Made by a program: the position numbers and the translations under genes
Assembly: GCA_900455155.1 (NCBI GenBank)
Contig: UGUC01000002.1
Span: 558,001 to 622,000 of the forward strand
From: Providencia stuartii
GTDB lineage: Bacteria; Pseudomonadota; Gammaproteobacteria; Enterobacterales; Enterobacteriaceae
DNA length: 64,000 bases
Direction of reading: 5' to 3'
Shown: piece by piece, positions 21,474 through 31,018 of the stretch
Numbering within the stretch: the first letter of the stretch is position 1
Layout: the number at the start of each line of letters is the position of its first letter
Notes under the pieces: model-generated
Databases searched by the model: none
Told to the model about the DNA's origin: nothing
What the model saw: only the letters and a program-made list of their open reading frames with translations

Positions 21474-22154
21474 ATGCGGGCTGACCAATATATTGCTTAC
21501 TGTTCCGTTCGAGCATTAAAACGAGAAAAAGACCGTTCATTATTACGTAAAATGTCTTATGTGAAATATTGGGTTTTATGTAACCAACAAGGCGCAGAAG
21601 TTATCCGAGAAACTCAGGTGGATGATTTTATCGAACAGTTACGCCGTTATTTAAATATAACAAGAAACAGCCAATACTATTTTAATCAACAGCAACAAAT
21701 CGTCATCACTTGCGATAAGCCTACTTCAATAGTTTTAACTTTAGAATGGGCAGATGAAAGTGCCATATTTGTTGAGTCAGTATCAGAGCAATCTCTGTCA
21801 TCATTGCAAAATGAAGGGAATAACTTGCAGGCATTTTTGCTGACGCTGCAAAAAATTGAACAATTAGCTGAACAAATCGGTGAAACAGGATTTGCTGCTA
21901 TTTTTAAATCGCAAGCAGAAAAACTCCAAAAGCCAGTTGAAGATAATGAGATGCTTTGTGAACGATTATTTGATGTGGCATGTGGCGCTTGGGTATTCGG
22001 TGGTATGGGGTCATGGAATGATTCATCCCCATTTTTAGCTTATGAAAAAGGGTTAGAAGCAGAATATGATAGGTTAACCAATGAACTGTATCACCATATA
22101 AACCTTGCGCTTCGTTATTCAGCAAATCAATGTGCGTGTGACCCATTGAACTGA
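21474..22154 (+). CDS. Hypothetical protein downstream of fdnI
   Basis: I do not recognise this ~226-residue soluble protein. The start at 21474 (MRADQYIAYCSV) has an AGAGGAAAAAAAC ribosome site, better than the upstream start at 21420, which lies in the fdn terminator. Visible features are a basic N-terminus, a Gln-rich middle (QQQQIVIT), and a C-terminal segment LCERLFDVACGAWVFGGMGS that looks conserved. No signal peptide or membrane helix is evident. It is separated from fdnGHI by a terminator and is not obviously a formate dehydrogenase accessory protein. Confidence 0.7.
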   Translation: MRADQYIAYCSVRALKREKDRSLLRKMSYVKYWVLCNQQGAEVIRETQVDDFIEQLRRYLNITRNSQYYFNQQQQIVITCDKPTSIVLTLEWADESAIFVESVSEQSLSSLQNEGNNLQAFLLTLQKIEQLAEQIGETGFAAIFKSQAEKLQKPVEDNEMLCERLFDVACGAWVFGGMGSWNDSSPFLAYEKGLEAEYDRLTNELYHHINLALRYSANQCACDPLN

Positions 22155-22281
22155 AACAGCACTTTTTCTGAAAAACAAACATAAAAAGCAGCATAGCTTA
22201 GAACAGCGACTTCAATTATCGGAGCGAAGTCAGCGACATACATTAACAATCACTTGCAAACAACAATAAAAGAGTACGACT

Positions 22282-22740
22282 ATGAGTATTGAATCTGTTA
22301 GACGCTTTATGGCTCAACATGCGCCGGATATCGACATTATTGAAACCGATGGCGTGACGGCTACCGTTGAGCAAGCTGCCATCGTTCATAATGTTGAGCC
22401 TAACCAAATAGCGAAAACCTTATCATTGAAAGTGAAAAATGAGGTTGTGCTTGTGGTTTGTGCTGGAGAAGCTCGATTAGATAACCAAAAGGTTAAACAG
22501 GCTTTAGGCTCGAAAGCGAGAATGCTCAGAGCCGATGAGGTGGTAGAGCTAACCAGTCACCCTGTTGGGGGTGTTTGTCCATTTGGTTTGCCTTCCGAAC
22601 TCCCTGTATATTGCGATATTTCATTGCAACAATACAGTGAGGTACTGCCTGCTGCTGGCTCTGTAAACAGTGCGCTGAGAATATCGCCTCAACGGATGCT
22701 CGAGCTGACCAAAGGTGCTTGGATAGATATTTGCCAATAG
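22282..22740 (+). CDS. YbaK/EbsC-family aminoacyl-tRNA deacylase-like protein
   Basis: This 152-residue protein has the YbaK/ProX editing-domain fold, with the pattern IAKTLSLKVKNEVVLVVCAG, KARMLRADEVVELTSHPVGG and VCPFGLP. Family members hydrolyse mischarged tRNAs such as Cys-tRNA(Pro) or Ala-tRNA(Pro). The substrate of this stand-alone member is unknown. It is single-gene, converging on the GNAT gene at 22751-23299. Confidence 0.85.
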   Translation: MSIESVRRFMAQHAPDIDIIETDGVTATVEQAAIVHNVEPNQIAKTLSLKVKNEVVLVVCAGEARLDNQKVKQALGSKARMLRADEVVELTSHPVGGVCPFGLPSELPVYCDISLQQYSEVLPAAGSVNSALRISPQRMLELTKGAWIDICQ

Positions 22741-22750
22741 TTGTATCGAT

Positions 22751-23299
22751 TTACAAATAAGGGTTTTGTAGGCGATATAACACATGTTCTTGTAGCCAAT
22801 GGCCTTCAGGGAGTGCTGGATGAGCGAAGTTTTCAGCCTCCTTGGTCATCCCTAATTTTTTCATCACGCCTTCAGAAGGGGTATTGGCGACCGCAGTGAA
22901 TGCGACAATTTCTTTTAGTTTAAGTTGATTAAAAGCGAATTGAATAACAGTCTTGGCCGCCTCTGTTGTATAGCCTTGCCGCCAATATTGCGGAAGTAAT
23001 CGCCATGCGATTTCTGTGCAAGGGGAGCAAGGAAGCGGATATTCTGGAATATTTAATCCAACAAACCCAATCAGTGAATGGTCCGATTTTAATTCAACGG
23101 CCCATATGCCCCATCCTCCTTGGGTGGCAAATCGTTCCATAATCGTGTCCATCATTTGATCACTTTGTGATTTATTTAATACCGAAGGGAAGTAGCGCAT
23201 TACCTCCGGTGAACTATTCATATCAAAAAAACGCTCTTTATCTTGTTCGGCCCAGCGTCTTAAACGTAAGCGAGGCGTTTCAAGTTCTATGATTGACAT
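22751..23299 (-). CDS. GNAT acetyltransferase, RimJ/RimL-like
   Basis: A 182-residue GNAT protein with the RimJ/RimL-type start (LETPRLRLRRWAEQDKERFF) and the acetyl-CoA-binding segment RLLPQYWRQGYTTEAAKTVI. The acceptor is unknown; relatives modify ribosomal proteins or small molecules. It lies 13 bp downstream of the other minus-strand GNAT gene and is probably cotranscribed with it. Confidence 0.85.
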   Translation of the reverse strand: MSIIELETPRLRLRRWAEQDKERFFDMNSSPEVMRYFPSVLNKSQSDQMMDTIMERFATQGGWGIWAVELKSDHSLIGFVGLNIPEYPLPCSPCTEIAWRLLPQYWRQGYTTEAAKTVIQFAFNQLKLKEIVAFTAVANTPSEGVMKKLGMTKEAENFAHPALPEGHWLQEHVLYRLQNPYL

Positions 23300-23312
23300 G
23301 TGAAACCTTGTA

Positions 23313-23753
23313 TTATTTTGTGGTTAATTGCATGTGGAGAATGGGGAAGGGGTTACCTTCACCATCCGTTTCAGAACGAGCAAATTGTGTAAACCCCATA
23401 TGTTGGTAGAAACCAACAGCCTGTGGATTCTGCTCATTGACATCAACTTCATTAATGCCCAGCTCTTTTATGGCAAAATTGAGGAGTTGTTTACCTATTC
23501 CTTTACCCCGATGAGCCGCTGAAATAAATAACATTTCAAGTTTATGTTGATCAACGCCAATAAACCCACTTATTTGGTTATTTTCATCTATTGAGACATA
23601 AGTTGCCAATTGGGGAAGATATTGTTCACGGATTGCCACTTTTAACGTCTGTAATATATTTTCAGGTAAAAAATCGTGCGTTGCTCTGACGGATGACTCC
23701 CAAACAGCCATAATTTGCTGGTATTGTGCAGGAGTAGCAGGTTGAATACCCAT
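23313..23753 (-). CDS. yjaB: GNAT acetyltransferase, YjaB-like
   Basis: This 146-residue protein resembles E. coli YjaB, a peptidyl-lysine acetyltransferase: MGIQPATPAQYQQIMAVWES, SVRATHDFLPE, and the acetyl-CoA loop HRGKGIGKQLLNFAIKEL, with NEQNPQAVGFYQHMGF near the end. It is the first gene of a two-gene minus-strand unit with the RimJ-like GNAT. Confidence 0.82.
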   Translation of the reverse strand: MGIQPATPAQYQQIMAVWESSVRATHDFLPENILQTLKVAIREQYLPQLATYVSIDENNQISGFIGVDQHKLEMLFISAAHRGKGIGKQLLNFAIKELGINEVDVNEQNPQAVGFYQHMGFTQFARSETDGEGNPFPILHMQLTTK

Positions 23754-24042
23754 GAATGATGCCTTTAGCCCAATGTCGTTTCTTTGAGTGTATTGATTAA
23801 TATGCCGTAGCGCAATTTTAAAATAGCTTTCATAGAAATAGCGTATTTATCCTTAATTGAGGGAAAAACAGCAGGCCAAGTCTATTTTTGAGATATTAAT
23901 CGCAGAAAAAAAAGTCAGTTACTTCATTATAACGGAATGTTAATTTTATAGAAAAATAATCATAATGGGATTGTTTTTATAGAATATTAACGGCAGGAAT
24001 CATAACGATAATATACAACAACAAAATGGTAGGGAGCTTTCG

Positions 24043-25302
24043 ATGAAATATAAAGTTTTAACAGTTTGTTTATCAGCCGCATTGCTTACCCCAATGACTC
24101 CAGTACTTGCAAATACCGATAATGTCGAAAATATGCAACTTGACCAAGTTTTATTATTAAGTCGTCATAATTTGCGCACACCGATTGTGAATACGGGGAT
24201 CTTAACCGAAGTTACCGATAAAAAATGGCCAGCTTGGGATGCGCAAAGTGGCTATTTAACAACAAAAGGTGGTGCACTAGAAGTGTATATGGGGCACTAC
24301 TTTAGAGAATGGATTGAGCAAAATAAATTAGTTCCCGATGAATTATGCCCAACGGGTAATGAAGATCTTTTCGTTTACACGAATAGCTTACAAAGAACCA
24401 TTGCAACGGCTCAATTTTTCACTGCGGGCGCATTTCCTGGGTGCACAGTGAAGATCCACCACCAACCTGAAATAGGTAAGATGGATCCTGTTTTTAATCC
24501 AATCATTACTAACGATAGCCCTGAGTTTAAACAAAAAGCATTATTAGCTATGGAGGAGCATTTAAAGGGCCTCAACCTTAAACCTGGTTATGATGAATTG
24601 GATACCGTGCTCGACATTAAAAATTCGGAGAAATGTAAGACCGATAAACTCTGCGAGCTTTCATCGCAAACAAACAGTTTTATTATTGAAGCGAATAAAG
24701 AACCGGGGGTTGTTGGCTCACTTAAAATAGCGAACTCGGCAGTAGATGCTATCGATTTGCAATACTATGAGGGTTTTCCTGAATCACAAGTGGCTTGGGG
24801 TATGGTCAACACGGATGATAAATGGACTAAATTAAATACCCTTAAAAATGGTTATCAGGAAACGCTATTTTCCCCCAAATTGATTGCGAAGAATGTGGCT
24901 CACCCATTATTAAATTATATCAATAAGGGCTTTGTTTCCGCTGATAAAGGTGAGACTGCTAAATTTATTATGTTGGTTGGGCATGACTCAAATATTGCTT
25001 CCTTAATGTCAGCAATGGATTTCAAACCTTATAAACTACCTGATCAATATGAATATACGCCTATTGGTGGAAAATTGGTCTTCCAACGTTGGCATGATAA
25101 GAGCGATAAGAAAGACTATGTTAAAGTGGAGTATGTATATCAAACAGCAGAGCAACTTAGAAATAATAGTTACCTGTCTTTAGAAACGCCACCAAAACAT
25201 GTCACGCTAGAAATGAAAAATTGCCCAATAGATAAAAATGGATACTGCTCTTGGGAAGATTTCCAAAAAGTGATGAAATCAGCATTAGATCAATCAAACT
25301 AA
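24043..25302 (+). CDS. agp: Periplasmic glucose-1-phosphatase (histidine acid phosphatase)
   Basis: This 419-residue protein aligns with E. coli Agp along its length and probably hydrolyses glucose 1-phosphate, with phytase activity reported for relatives. It has a signal peptide ending PVLA, the catalytic motif SRHNLRTP (the RHxxRxP form), YANSLQRT-like VYTNSLQRTIATAQFF, and the proton-donor motif VGHDSNIASL. The cysteines typical of periplasmic phosphatases are present. ATG 24043 has GTAGGGAGC upstream. It stands alone and ends at a strong terminator. Confidence 0.92.
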   Translation: MKYKVLTVCLSAALLTPMTPVLANTDNVENMQLDQVLLLSRHNLRTPIVNTGILTEVTDKKWPAWDAQSGYLTTKGGALEVYMGHYFREWIEQNKLVPDELCPTGNEDLFVYTNSLQRTIATAQFFTAGAFPGCTVKIHHQPEIGKMDPVFNPIITNDSPEFKQKALLAMEEHLKGLNLKPGYDELDTVLDIKNSEKCKTDKLCELSSQTNSFIIEANKEPGVVGSLKIANSAVDAIDLQYYEGFPESQVAWGMVNTDDKWTKLNTLKNGYQETLFSPKLIAKNVAHPLLNYINKGFVSADKGETAKFIMLVGHDSNIASLMSAMDFKPYKLPDQYEYTPIGGKLVFQRWHDKSDKKDYVKVEYVYQTAEQLRNNSYLSLETPPKHVTLEMKNCPIDKNGYCSWEDFQKVMKSALDQSN

Positions 25303-25312
25303 AATAGCCTCT

Positions 25313-25344
25313 ATTTATTGCCCGTGGCCTTGCGGGCAATAAAT
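25313..25344 (+). terminator. Terminator of agp
   Basis: ATTTATTGCCCG pairs perfectly with CGGGCAATAAAT (12 bp, 8-nt loop) 11 bp after the agp stop. The stem is AT-rich at its base. Confidence 0.75.
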
Positions 25345-25455
25345 ATCATCTGTATATATACTTTATATTTCGCATGTTAAAACTCACGGAATGGACCCCA
25401 GTGTGTGTGTTAGCATTTGTTTTTTACACAAGATAAATCGATAAAACTGGACAAA

Positions 25456-25947
25456 ATGAATATCCAATTACAACGTTTAAGTCAAATTAACTGTCATGAC
25501 ATCATCGCATTAAATACTCACCCGCTTGTATTAGCGCATATGCCGCTAGGTGATAATCAATTTGATGAGACTTTTTGCAAGGAATGGGTCAAACAGAAAG
25601 AGCAACACTGGCAAACACATGGCTTTGGTGTGTGGGCATTAACTTTTGATGGCGTATTTGGCGGCTGGGGTGGTTTTCAAGATGAAAATGGAGACGCAGA
25701 TTTAGCGTTAGTGCTTCATCCAGATTACTGGGGATACGGTAAAAATATTGCTAAAAAAATAGTTGAGCAAGCGGCGGCTCAACTGTCATTAACGTCGATA
25801 ACTATCCACCTCCCATTAAGTCGAAAAAAACTGGGCGCAATTAGGCGCTATGGTTTTATCGAAGAGGGAGAGGTGGATTTTGATGGGGTGGCTTTTAAGC
25901 GTTTTCGATTGAAACTATCATCGTTAATGAAGAAAAAACCCTGCTAA
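25456..25947 (+). CDS. GNAT acetyltransferase
   Basis: A ~163-residue protein of the RimJ/RimL-type GNAT group (MNIQLQRLSQINCHDIIALN, HPDYWGYGKNIAKKIVEQ). ATG 25456 gives the normal family start; 25417 adds an unlikely 13 residues, and neither has a strong ribosome site. The acceptor is unknown. Its 3' end overlaps a hairpin that serves the opposite strand. Confidence 0.72.
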   Translation: MNIQLQRLSQINCHDIIALNTHPLVLAHMPLGDNQFDETFCKEWVKQKEQHWQTHGFGVWALTFDGVFGGWGGFQDENGDADLALVLHPDYWGYGKNIAKKIVEQAAAQLSLTSITIHLPLSRKKLGAIRRYGFIEEGEVDFDGVAFKRFRLKLSSLMKKKPC

Positions 25948-25956
25948 AAAGCAGGG
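25939..25956 (-). terminator. Hairpin, probable minus-strand terminator
   Basis: CCCTGC pairs with GCAGGG around TAAAAA, preceded on the plus strand by six A residues, so it has a proper T-tail only when read on the minus strand. It would end transcripts coming from uspF and overlaps the last codons of the GNAT gene. Confidence 0.55.
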
Positions 25957-26130
25957 CGTGAAAGCCACGAAAATGTTTATGAGCCTTCAATTTAACTGAT
26001 AATCTTGTGTAATAGTCTTATAAATTGTGTGTATTTATTATCTCTTGATATCATCGTAAAAAGATGATCTTGATGAGTTTAAAGGCTGAATATTTTATTA
26101 AAAAATCTATTTTTTGCTATCGCATTTTTA

Positions 26131-26568
26131 TTATCGAACGACTAAAACTGAAGTTTTTGCATAGCGTACGACAGATGCTGCATTAGACCCTAACAGGTAT
26201 GTTGACATACTTGGATGGCGAGAGCCGGTTAAAATGAGATCTGCATTGATTTCCTCAGCGATAGCCAAGATTTCATCTTTCACGGAGCCGACAGAAGAGG
26301 TGACGTGGATCTTATTTTCTGGGATAGAGAAGCGTTTAACTTTCTCTTTTAATTCATCGAGAATCACTTCGGCTTGCTTTTCTTCGTCAGGGAAATCACT
26401 AGGAAGAATGGTTCCACCATAGCGCAAATAGTTAGAAATAGGTGCTGTGACAGCAAGGAAATGAACTTCAGCGTCATTTAATTTCTGAATTGCATTAACA
26501 TGGGGTATGACGAGATCAGTCAGTGCATCTTCGCTAACGTCGATCGGAACTAAAATAGTTTTGTACAT
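26131..26568 (-). CDS. uspF: Universal stress protein UspF
   Basis: This 145-residue UspA-superfamily protein resembles E. coli UspF: MYKTILVPIDVSEDALTD at the start, and the ATP-binding signature ADLILTGSRHPSMSTYLLGS then VRYAKTSVLVVR at the end (G-x2-G-x9-G(S/T) pattern). UspF proteins bind ATP and affect adhesion and stress survival. The gene is monocistronic with a GGAGG ribosome site before ATG 26568. Confidence 0.88.
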   Translation of the reverse strand: MYKTILVPIDVSEDALTDLVIPHVNAIQKLNDAEVHFLAVTAPISNYLRYGGTILPSDFPDEEKQAEVILDELKEKVKRFSIPENKIHVTSSVGSVKDEILAIAEEINADLILTGSRHPSMSTYLLGSNAASVVRYAKTSVLVVR

Positions 26569-26717
26569 AAATCCTCCTTTTTATCTTTTATTTTATAAGT
26601 TTAGAACATTTCAAAGCATATTGAAATTAATCATTAATATTTTAAATGTAATTAGCTATTTTGGTTAAAAATGAAAGGGGATAGCTGTTCTGTGTTGAAA
26701 GTAGGGGAGGAAAGTGT

Positions 26718-26740
26718 CACTGCTACGGCTTGTAGCAGTG
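26718..26740. terminator. Hairpin after the Sel1 gene
   Basis: CACTGCTAC and GTAGCAGTG form a perfect 9-bp stem 16 bp beyond the Sel1 stop (minus strand). The T-tail is weak. Confidence 0.55.
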
Positions 26741-26755
26741 AATCAAACGAATAGA

Positions 26756-27322
26756 TTACTTTTTACAAGCTTCTTTTAAACCACCTTTACAGGCTTTATT
26801 TAAATATTCGCTCGCTGCTTTATCATCCATTTCTGTACCCTCGCCATTTTCATACATTTTACCGACTTGGTATTGTGCTGGTGGGAACTTTTTATCGGCT
26901 GATTTTTTAAACCAGTCAAAAGCAATAATGTAGTTTTGTTTCACTCCAACGCCTTGATAGTATATCTGCCCAAGGTAATTCTGGGCTTCTGCATTGCCTT
27001 GATTGGCGGATTTTTCAAGCCAGTTGATTGCAGTTTCAATGTTAGGTTCAACGCCATTACCATTTAAGTACATATCGGCTAAAAAAAGCTGTGCATCTGC
27101 GTTACCCTTATTGGACGCCATAGTTAACCATTTTTTAGCTTTAGGATAATCTTGTTTTATCTCTTTGCCTAGGTAATAGCCAATACCTAGCATAACTTGC
27201 GCTTTGATATCACCTTTTTTGGCTTCATTCTCCACAATTCTTAACGTCTCTTTTGGAACTTCCGCGAAACTTGAGTGAATAGAAAGAATGAAAAGTAACA
27301 GTAATGAGTAGATTTTATACAT
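26756..27322 (-). CDS. Secreted Sel1-repeat protein
   Basis: This 188-residue protein has a cleavable signal peptide (MYKIYSLLLLFILSIHSSFA) and four Sel1-like repeats with the pattern A-(x)4-LG-(x)2-Y-(x)2-G (for example AQVMLGIGYYLGKEIKQDYP, AQNYLGQIYYQGVGVKQNYI, AQYQVGKMYENGEGTEMDDK). A pair of cysteines closes the C-terminus (LNKACKGGLKEACKK). Such proteins act as periplasmic scaffolds; the partner is unknown. Confidence 0.85.
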   Translation of the reverse strand: MYKIYSLLLLFILSIHSSFAEVPKETLRIVENEAKKGDIKAQVMLGIGYYLGKEIKQDYPKAKKWLTMASNKGNADAQLFLADMYLNGNGVEPNIETAINWLEKSANQGNAEAQNYLGQIYYQGVGVKQNYIIAFDWFKKSADKKFPPAQYQVGKMYENGEGTEMDDKAASEYLNKACKGGLKEACKK

Positions 27323-27886
27323 AGTGCTATTAATATCTTATTGTGTCAGTGAGCAAGATAAAGATAGTGATTCGTTTTTATATGAAGACATAGATCAAGC
27401 GAATAATAACATTATCAACAATCGTTGTTAGGGTTAACCAATAAATTTTACGTTAAATACTCTACGTCGCCAAACATAGAATATCAATGTGTTTTAACGT
27501 TTTTTATATGATGGAAGATATTTCAATGTGATGAATCGATATCACGCAGATTATGTGTATTTTTAATATAAAACAAGGCATGGGGTGAGTTAAATTCAGA
27601 TGGTGACGGAGTGGGAGTATTTTATAAGTTTATTATATTGTAATTAGCATATTATATAGTATTTTTCGATATGCTGGTTTTTTTTGCTAATGCTGGATTG
27701 GGATAGTTTTTTTGAAATATCAAGCATGGTAAAGAATAAATAAAAATCAATTAACAACCCCTTAAAAATGGCATTTAAAGCCGGTTATTTTTAGGCATTT
27801 TCTTAAACGTATAATTATTTAAATATAAGTTAAAAATCGTTAACACCCCCTAGCAATTTAGGGGATGTTGTTATTTAGACGTTATT
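27323..27886. other. Gene-free 564-bp region
   Basis: This AT-rich stretch separates the Sel1 gene from the amidase operon. Apart from the terminator-like hairpin at 27847-27864 I see no ORF with a ribosome site, no RNA gene and no clear repeat. Confidence 0.4.
27847..27864 (-). terminator. Hairpin downstream of amiS
   Basis: CCCCTA and TAGGGG form a 6-bp stem with a 6-nt loop, 23 bp after the amiS stop on the minus strand. The flanks AACA and TGTT extend the pairing imperfectly. Confidence 0.55.
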
Positions 27887-28372
27887 TTACCAGGCGTTAG
27901 TTACCATCATTAGCCCAGGTAAGGTGCAAGTCACAATACCGATTACCAAAGTTAACTCACCGAGATATTTAATGGTTTTATTAAGTGAAAATACGCAGAA
28001 AAATAGAAACCATAGAATAGCCCAAAGCAACCATAGTGCAATCATTCGAGCATCAGCACTTGTGTAGTAGGCGTAGAATAAAGCATTAAAAAAGACAAAA
28101 AGGCAGTACCAACCAAATAGTTTCCCTGATAGTGAATATATCTTTATAAAACTGAGAAAAATATAAGTGAATGTAAATAACATTGATTGGGCAATGGCAA
28201 GGTATGCAGTATTTTCTTTAGCATTTACCATTAAAACAATATTGCCAATTAAGCAGAAAAAACCAATAATGCCATTGAATATTCCTGTTTCTTTATTGTC
28301 ATATCCTTTAATGATAGAAATACCGTTAATGATTAAAACGCTACCAATAAAAATGAGTAATAGGCCATTCAT
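27887..28372 (-). CDS. amiS: AmiS/UreI-family amide transporter
   Basis: This 161-residue protein has six predicted membrane helices and the AmiS/UreI fold, which forms channels for urea and short amides. It ends the amiE-amiB-amiS operon and starts 3 bp after the ATPase stop, so it probably admits the aliphatic amide that AmiE hydrolyses. Motifs that separate urea from amide channels cannot be judged by eye. Confidence 0.8.
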   Translation of the reverse strand: MNGLLLIFIGSVLIINGISIIKGYDNKETGIFNGIIGFFCLIGNIVLMVNAKENTAYLAIAQSMLFTFTYIFLSFIKIYSLSGKLFGWYCLFVFFNALFYAYYTSADARMIALWLLWAILWFLFFCVFSLNKTIKYLGELTLVIGIVTCTLPGLMMVTNAW

Positions 28373-28375
28373 TTA

Positions 28376-29389
28376 TCACCTCTTGAGGGAGAATTGATTT
28401 TTTTCGACAGTAAATTCTATGTGCTCTCTGCTTTTTTCATGTAATATTACATCGGCAACTAATGGTTCAATATGAATTTTAAATATTCGCTTGATATCTC
28501 TTACCCCGTAGCGACGATCGCACATTGAATTTATTTTCATTTTTGTTGCAGTATCCAGTACTACTGTGACGGCGTTTTTAGCGATTCTTTTATTGAGTTT
28601 TGAAAGTTCAATATCAATAATTTTACTCGCTTGTTCTGAATCTATTTTATTAAAGCTAATTTTTCTATCGATACGGTTAATAAATTCAGGTTCAAATTTA
28701 TTTTCTAACAATTTTAGTATTTTTTGCTGATAATATTTTTTAGTGAATAAATGTACTAACCCCTGTTTTTCATTTAAAATATCTCTAGAGCCTAAATTGG
28801 AAGTCATAATAATAATGGCATTTTTGAAGTTAATAACTTTCTGGCCATTTGCAAGGCTCAATTCACCAGTGTCAAGAATATTGAGCAGTGTTCTAATCAC
28901 TTCTTTGCTTGCTTTTTCTATTTCATCAAATAAGACAATACCTGGTGTACTATAGCTTCCTTCGATTTTATCTATATCAAACAAGGAATATGATTCTTTA
29001 CTCCCGGCGTAACCGGGAGGTGCACCAGATAAAGATGCGGCATAATGATCTTGAGACAACGTATTCATATTTATGCGACAATAATGCGCTTTACCATTAT
29101 TAAGCGCTTTTGCTAAAGCGATCACTGTTTCTGTTTTACCAACACCAGTTGGCCCAAGAAATAGCATGGTACTTAGTGGCCTTTCGGGATCAAAAATATT
29201 GGTTTTAATACAATAAAGAATATCCTTTAACTGTTTTAAAGCCTCCTCTTGGCCAATAATAGTATTTTCAATATATTGAATGACTTTATCAGGATCAAAA
29301 ATAAACCGGAAATGGCCCATCTTTTTTTGGGGCTCTGAAATGTGTTTTTCTTTATGACTTTCAGCTAGCATATCATTAATAAAGGGCAT
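28376..29389 (-). CDS. amiB: AAA+ ATPase of the amidase operon (AmiB-like, ClpB C-terminal type)
   Basis: This 337-residue single-domain AAA+ protein resembles the second ATPase domain of ClpA/ClpB. Walker A GPTGVGKTE is at residues 79-87, Walker B VLFDEIEKA at ~152-160, sensor 1 IIMTSNLGSR follows, and the ClpB D2-small-domain end (RRYGVRDIKRIF) carries sensor 2. It corresponds to AmiB of Pseudomonas amidase operons, a chaperone-like protein of unclear role. It lies 145 bp after amiE and 3 bp before amiS. Confidence 0.85.
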   Translation of the reverse strand: MPFINDMLAESHKEKHISEPQKKMGHFRFIFDPDKVIQYIENTIIGQEEALKQLKDILYCIKTNIFDPERPLSTMLFLGPTGVGKTETVIALAKALNNGKAHYCRINMNTLSQDHYAASLSGAPPGYAGSKESYSLFDIDKIEGSYSTPGIVLFDEIEKASKEVIRTLLNILDTGELSLANGQKVINFKNAIIIMTSNLGSRDILNEKQGLVHLFTKKYYQQKILKLLENKFEPEFINRIDRKISFNKIDSEQASKIIDIELSKLNKRIAKNAVTVVLDTATKMKINSMCDRRYGVRDIKRIFKIHIEPLVADVILHEKSREHIEFTVEKNQFSLKR

Positions 29390-29534
29390 GGATTATTCCT
29401 AAATAGTGATAATTTATTAAGTAGTAAATCAAGAAAAACTATTTATATAAAATACGATAATATTCCCCGTTGTTGACGCATACGACAACGTTTAAAAATA
29501 ACAATTTATATTTAGTAAATTTATAGTTTATTCA

Positions 29535-30582
29535 TTAGCCTACAATTTTTATTTTATTGCCATCGGTTGGTAAATTGTAAACTTGGCACTCTGAAACACC
29601 GATAGTCTCTCTGGTTATACTTTCAACTTGCTGTTGAGTTTTTTCTGCATCTAGAACCCAACTACGATAAAACTCAAACGGGCACTCTGCGAGGCCTTTA
29701 TCACCATCACCTGATTGATAAATACCGGTGTAACCACGATGTAATATTTTAAAGAGATGGTTTTGTGATTGGTCATATCGACGCGCATCGCGAATTTCCG
29801 TGACGGAAAGTTGCGCGTATTGGACGCCCATCTCTTCTTCACCACATTCGCCCAATGTGTGACCATCAAAACCAATAATAGCGGAATGACCAAAGTAGGT
29901 ATAAACACCGTCAAAACCTGTTCCATTCGCCACGGCGACATAACAGTTATTTGCCCACGCCATGGTTTTTGCCATCATAATTTGCTGCTCTTTGGCAGGA
30001 TACATATAGCCTTGGCAGCGAATAATTAACTCAGCGCCTTTCATTGCACAATCACGCCATATTTCAGGATAATTACCATCATCACAGATGATTAGACTTA
30101 TTTTTAACCCTTTAGGTCCTTCTGAAACATAAGTTTTATCGCCTGGATACCAACCTTCGACAGGGCACCACGGGATAATTTTGCGGTATTTTTGTACAAT
30201 ATTCCCTTTGTCATCAATTAAGATAAGTGTGTTATAAGGGGCTTTTAAGGGATGTTCTTCGTGCTGTTCACCTGTGATTGAAAATACGCCCCACACACCA
30301 TTTGCTTTACATGCAGCTGAAAAAATTTGTGTTTCATCACCCGGTACAGTTGCTGCCGTTTCCATCATCTCTTCATGATCATACATAATGCCTTGAGTGC
30401 TGTACTCAGGAAAAATAATCAGATCAAAGTCCTGGAAAACCGGTTTTCATTCCTGCAATAACATCTGAGATTTTATTTGCATTTTCAATAACTTCTTTTC
30501 GATTATGCAAACGAGGTATTTTATAGTTCACAACCGCAACACCCACTGATGTTGGACTACTTGAAATATCACCATGTCTCAT
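29535..30582 (-). CDS. amiE: Aliphatic amidase AmiE (one frameshift)
   Basis: AmiE hydrolyses short aliphatic amides such as acetamide to the acid and ammonia. It is a nitrilase-superfamily enzyme with the triad visible as Glu in FPEYSTQG, Lys in QKYRKIIPW and Cys in [12 protein letters not shown]. The N-terminus [20 protein letters not shown] begins at ATG 30582. One extra T near 30432 (GFPGL-DLIIF) breaks the frame; without it the protein has ~348 residues against the family's 346. It is first in amiE-amiB-amiS; the Pseudomonas regulators AmiC and AmiR are absent. Confidence 0.92.
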
Positions 30583-30671
30583 AAGTTTCCCCTTTGTGTC
30601 ATTTTGATGTTCGTTTTACGACTAAGTAAATATAGTTATTAAGTTACAAGTGGGGGGAGTAAATGGCGCCG

Positions 30672-30693
30672 AAATGTGATTTACGTCGCATTT
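30672..30693. promoter_or_regulatory. Probable CRP site upstream of amiE
   Basis: AAATGTGATTTACGTCGCATTT matches the 22-bp CRP consensus at 18 positions, including TGTGA and a one-mismatch TCGCA half. It is centred ~100 bp upstream of the amiE start in a 436-bp gene-free region (30583-31018) that shows nothing else definite. It suggests catabolite control of amide use. Confidence 0.6.
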
Positions 30694-31018
30694 TTATAAT
30701 GAATTTTGTGGAGTTATTTAATTGTTTGATTTTATTAGCTAATTTTTTCTTAGAGAGTGTGTTTTATCGTTTATATGGGGTTTTACTTGGTCAATCACAG
30801 AAGAGGTAATGGGGGATAATAACGAAAATTTGTGTAATAAATTTATTTTTATATTGTGATTTTGATTTAAATTAATGATAAATGTTGGTGATGGGCGCGC
30901 TTAGCTGTTTTTCAAAGTTTAATCTTTAGTAGAGGGTTGTCGTTCTTATTTGTAAAAAATCAGCACAACTAACTGATCAATGTCATGATAAAACGGCAAC
31001 CCCGTAAAAATTGAAATG

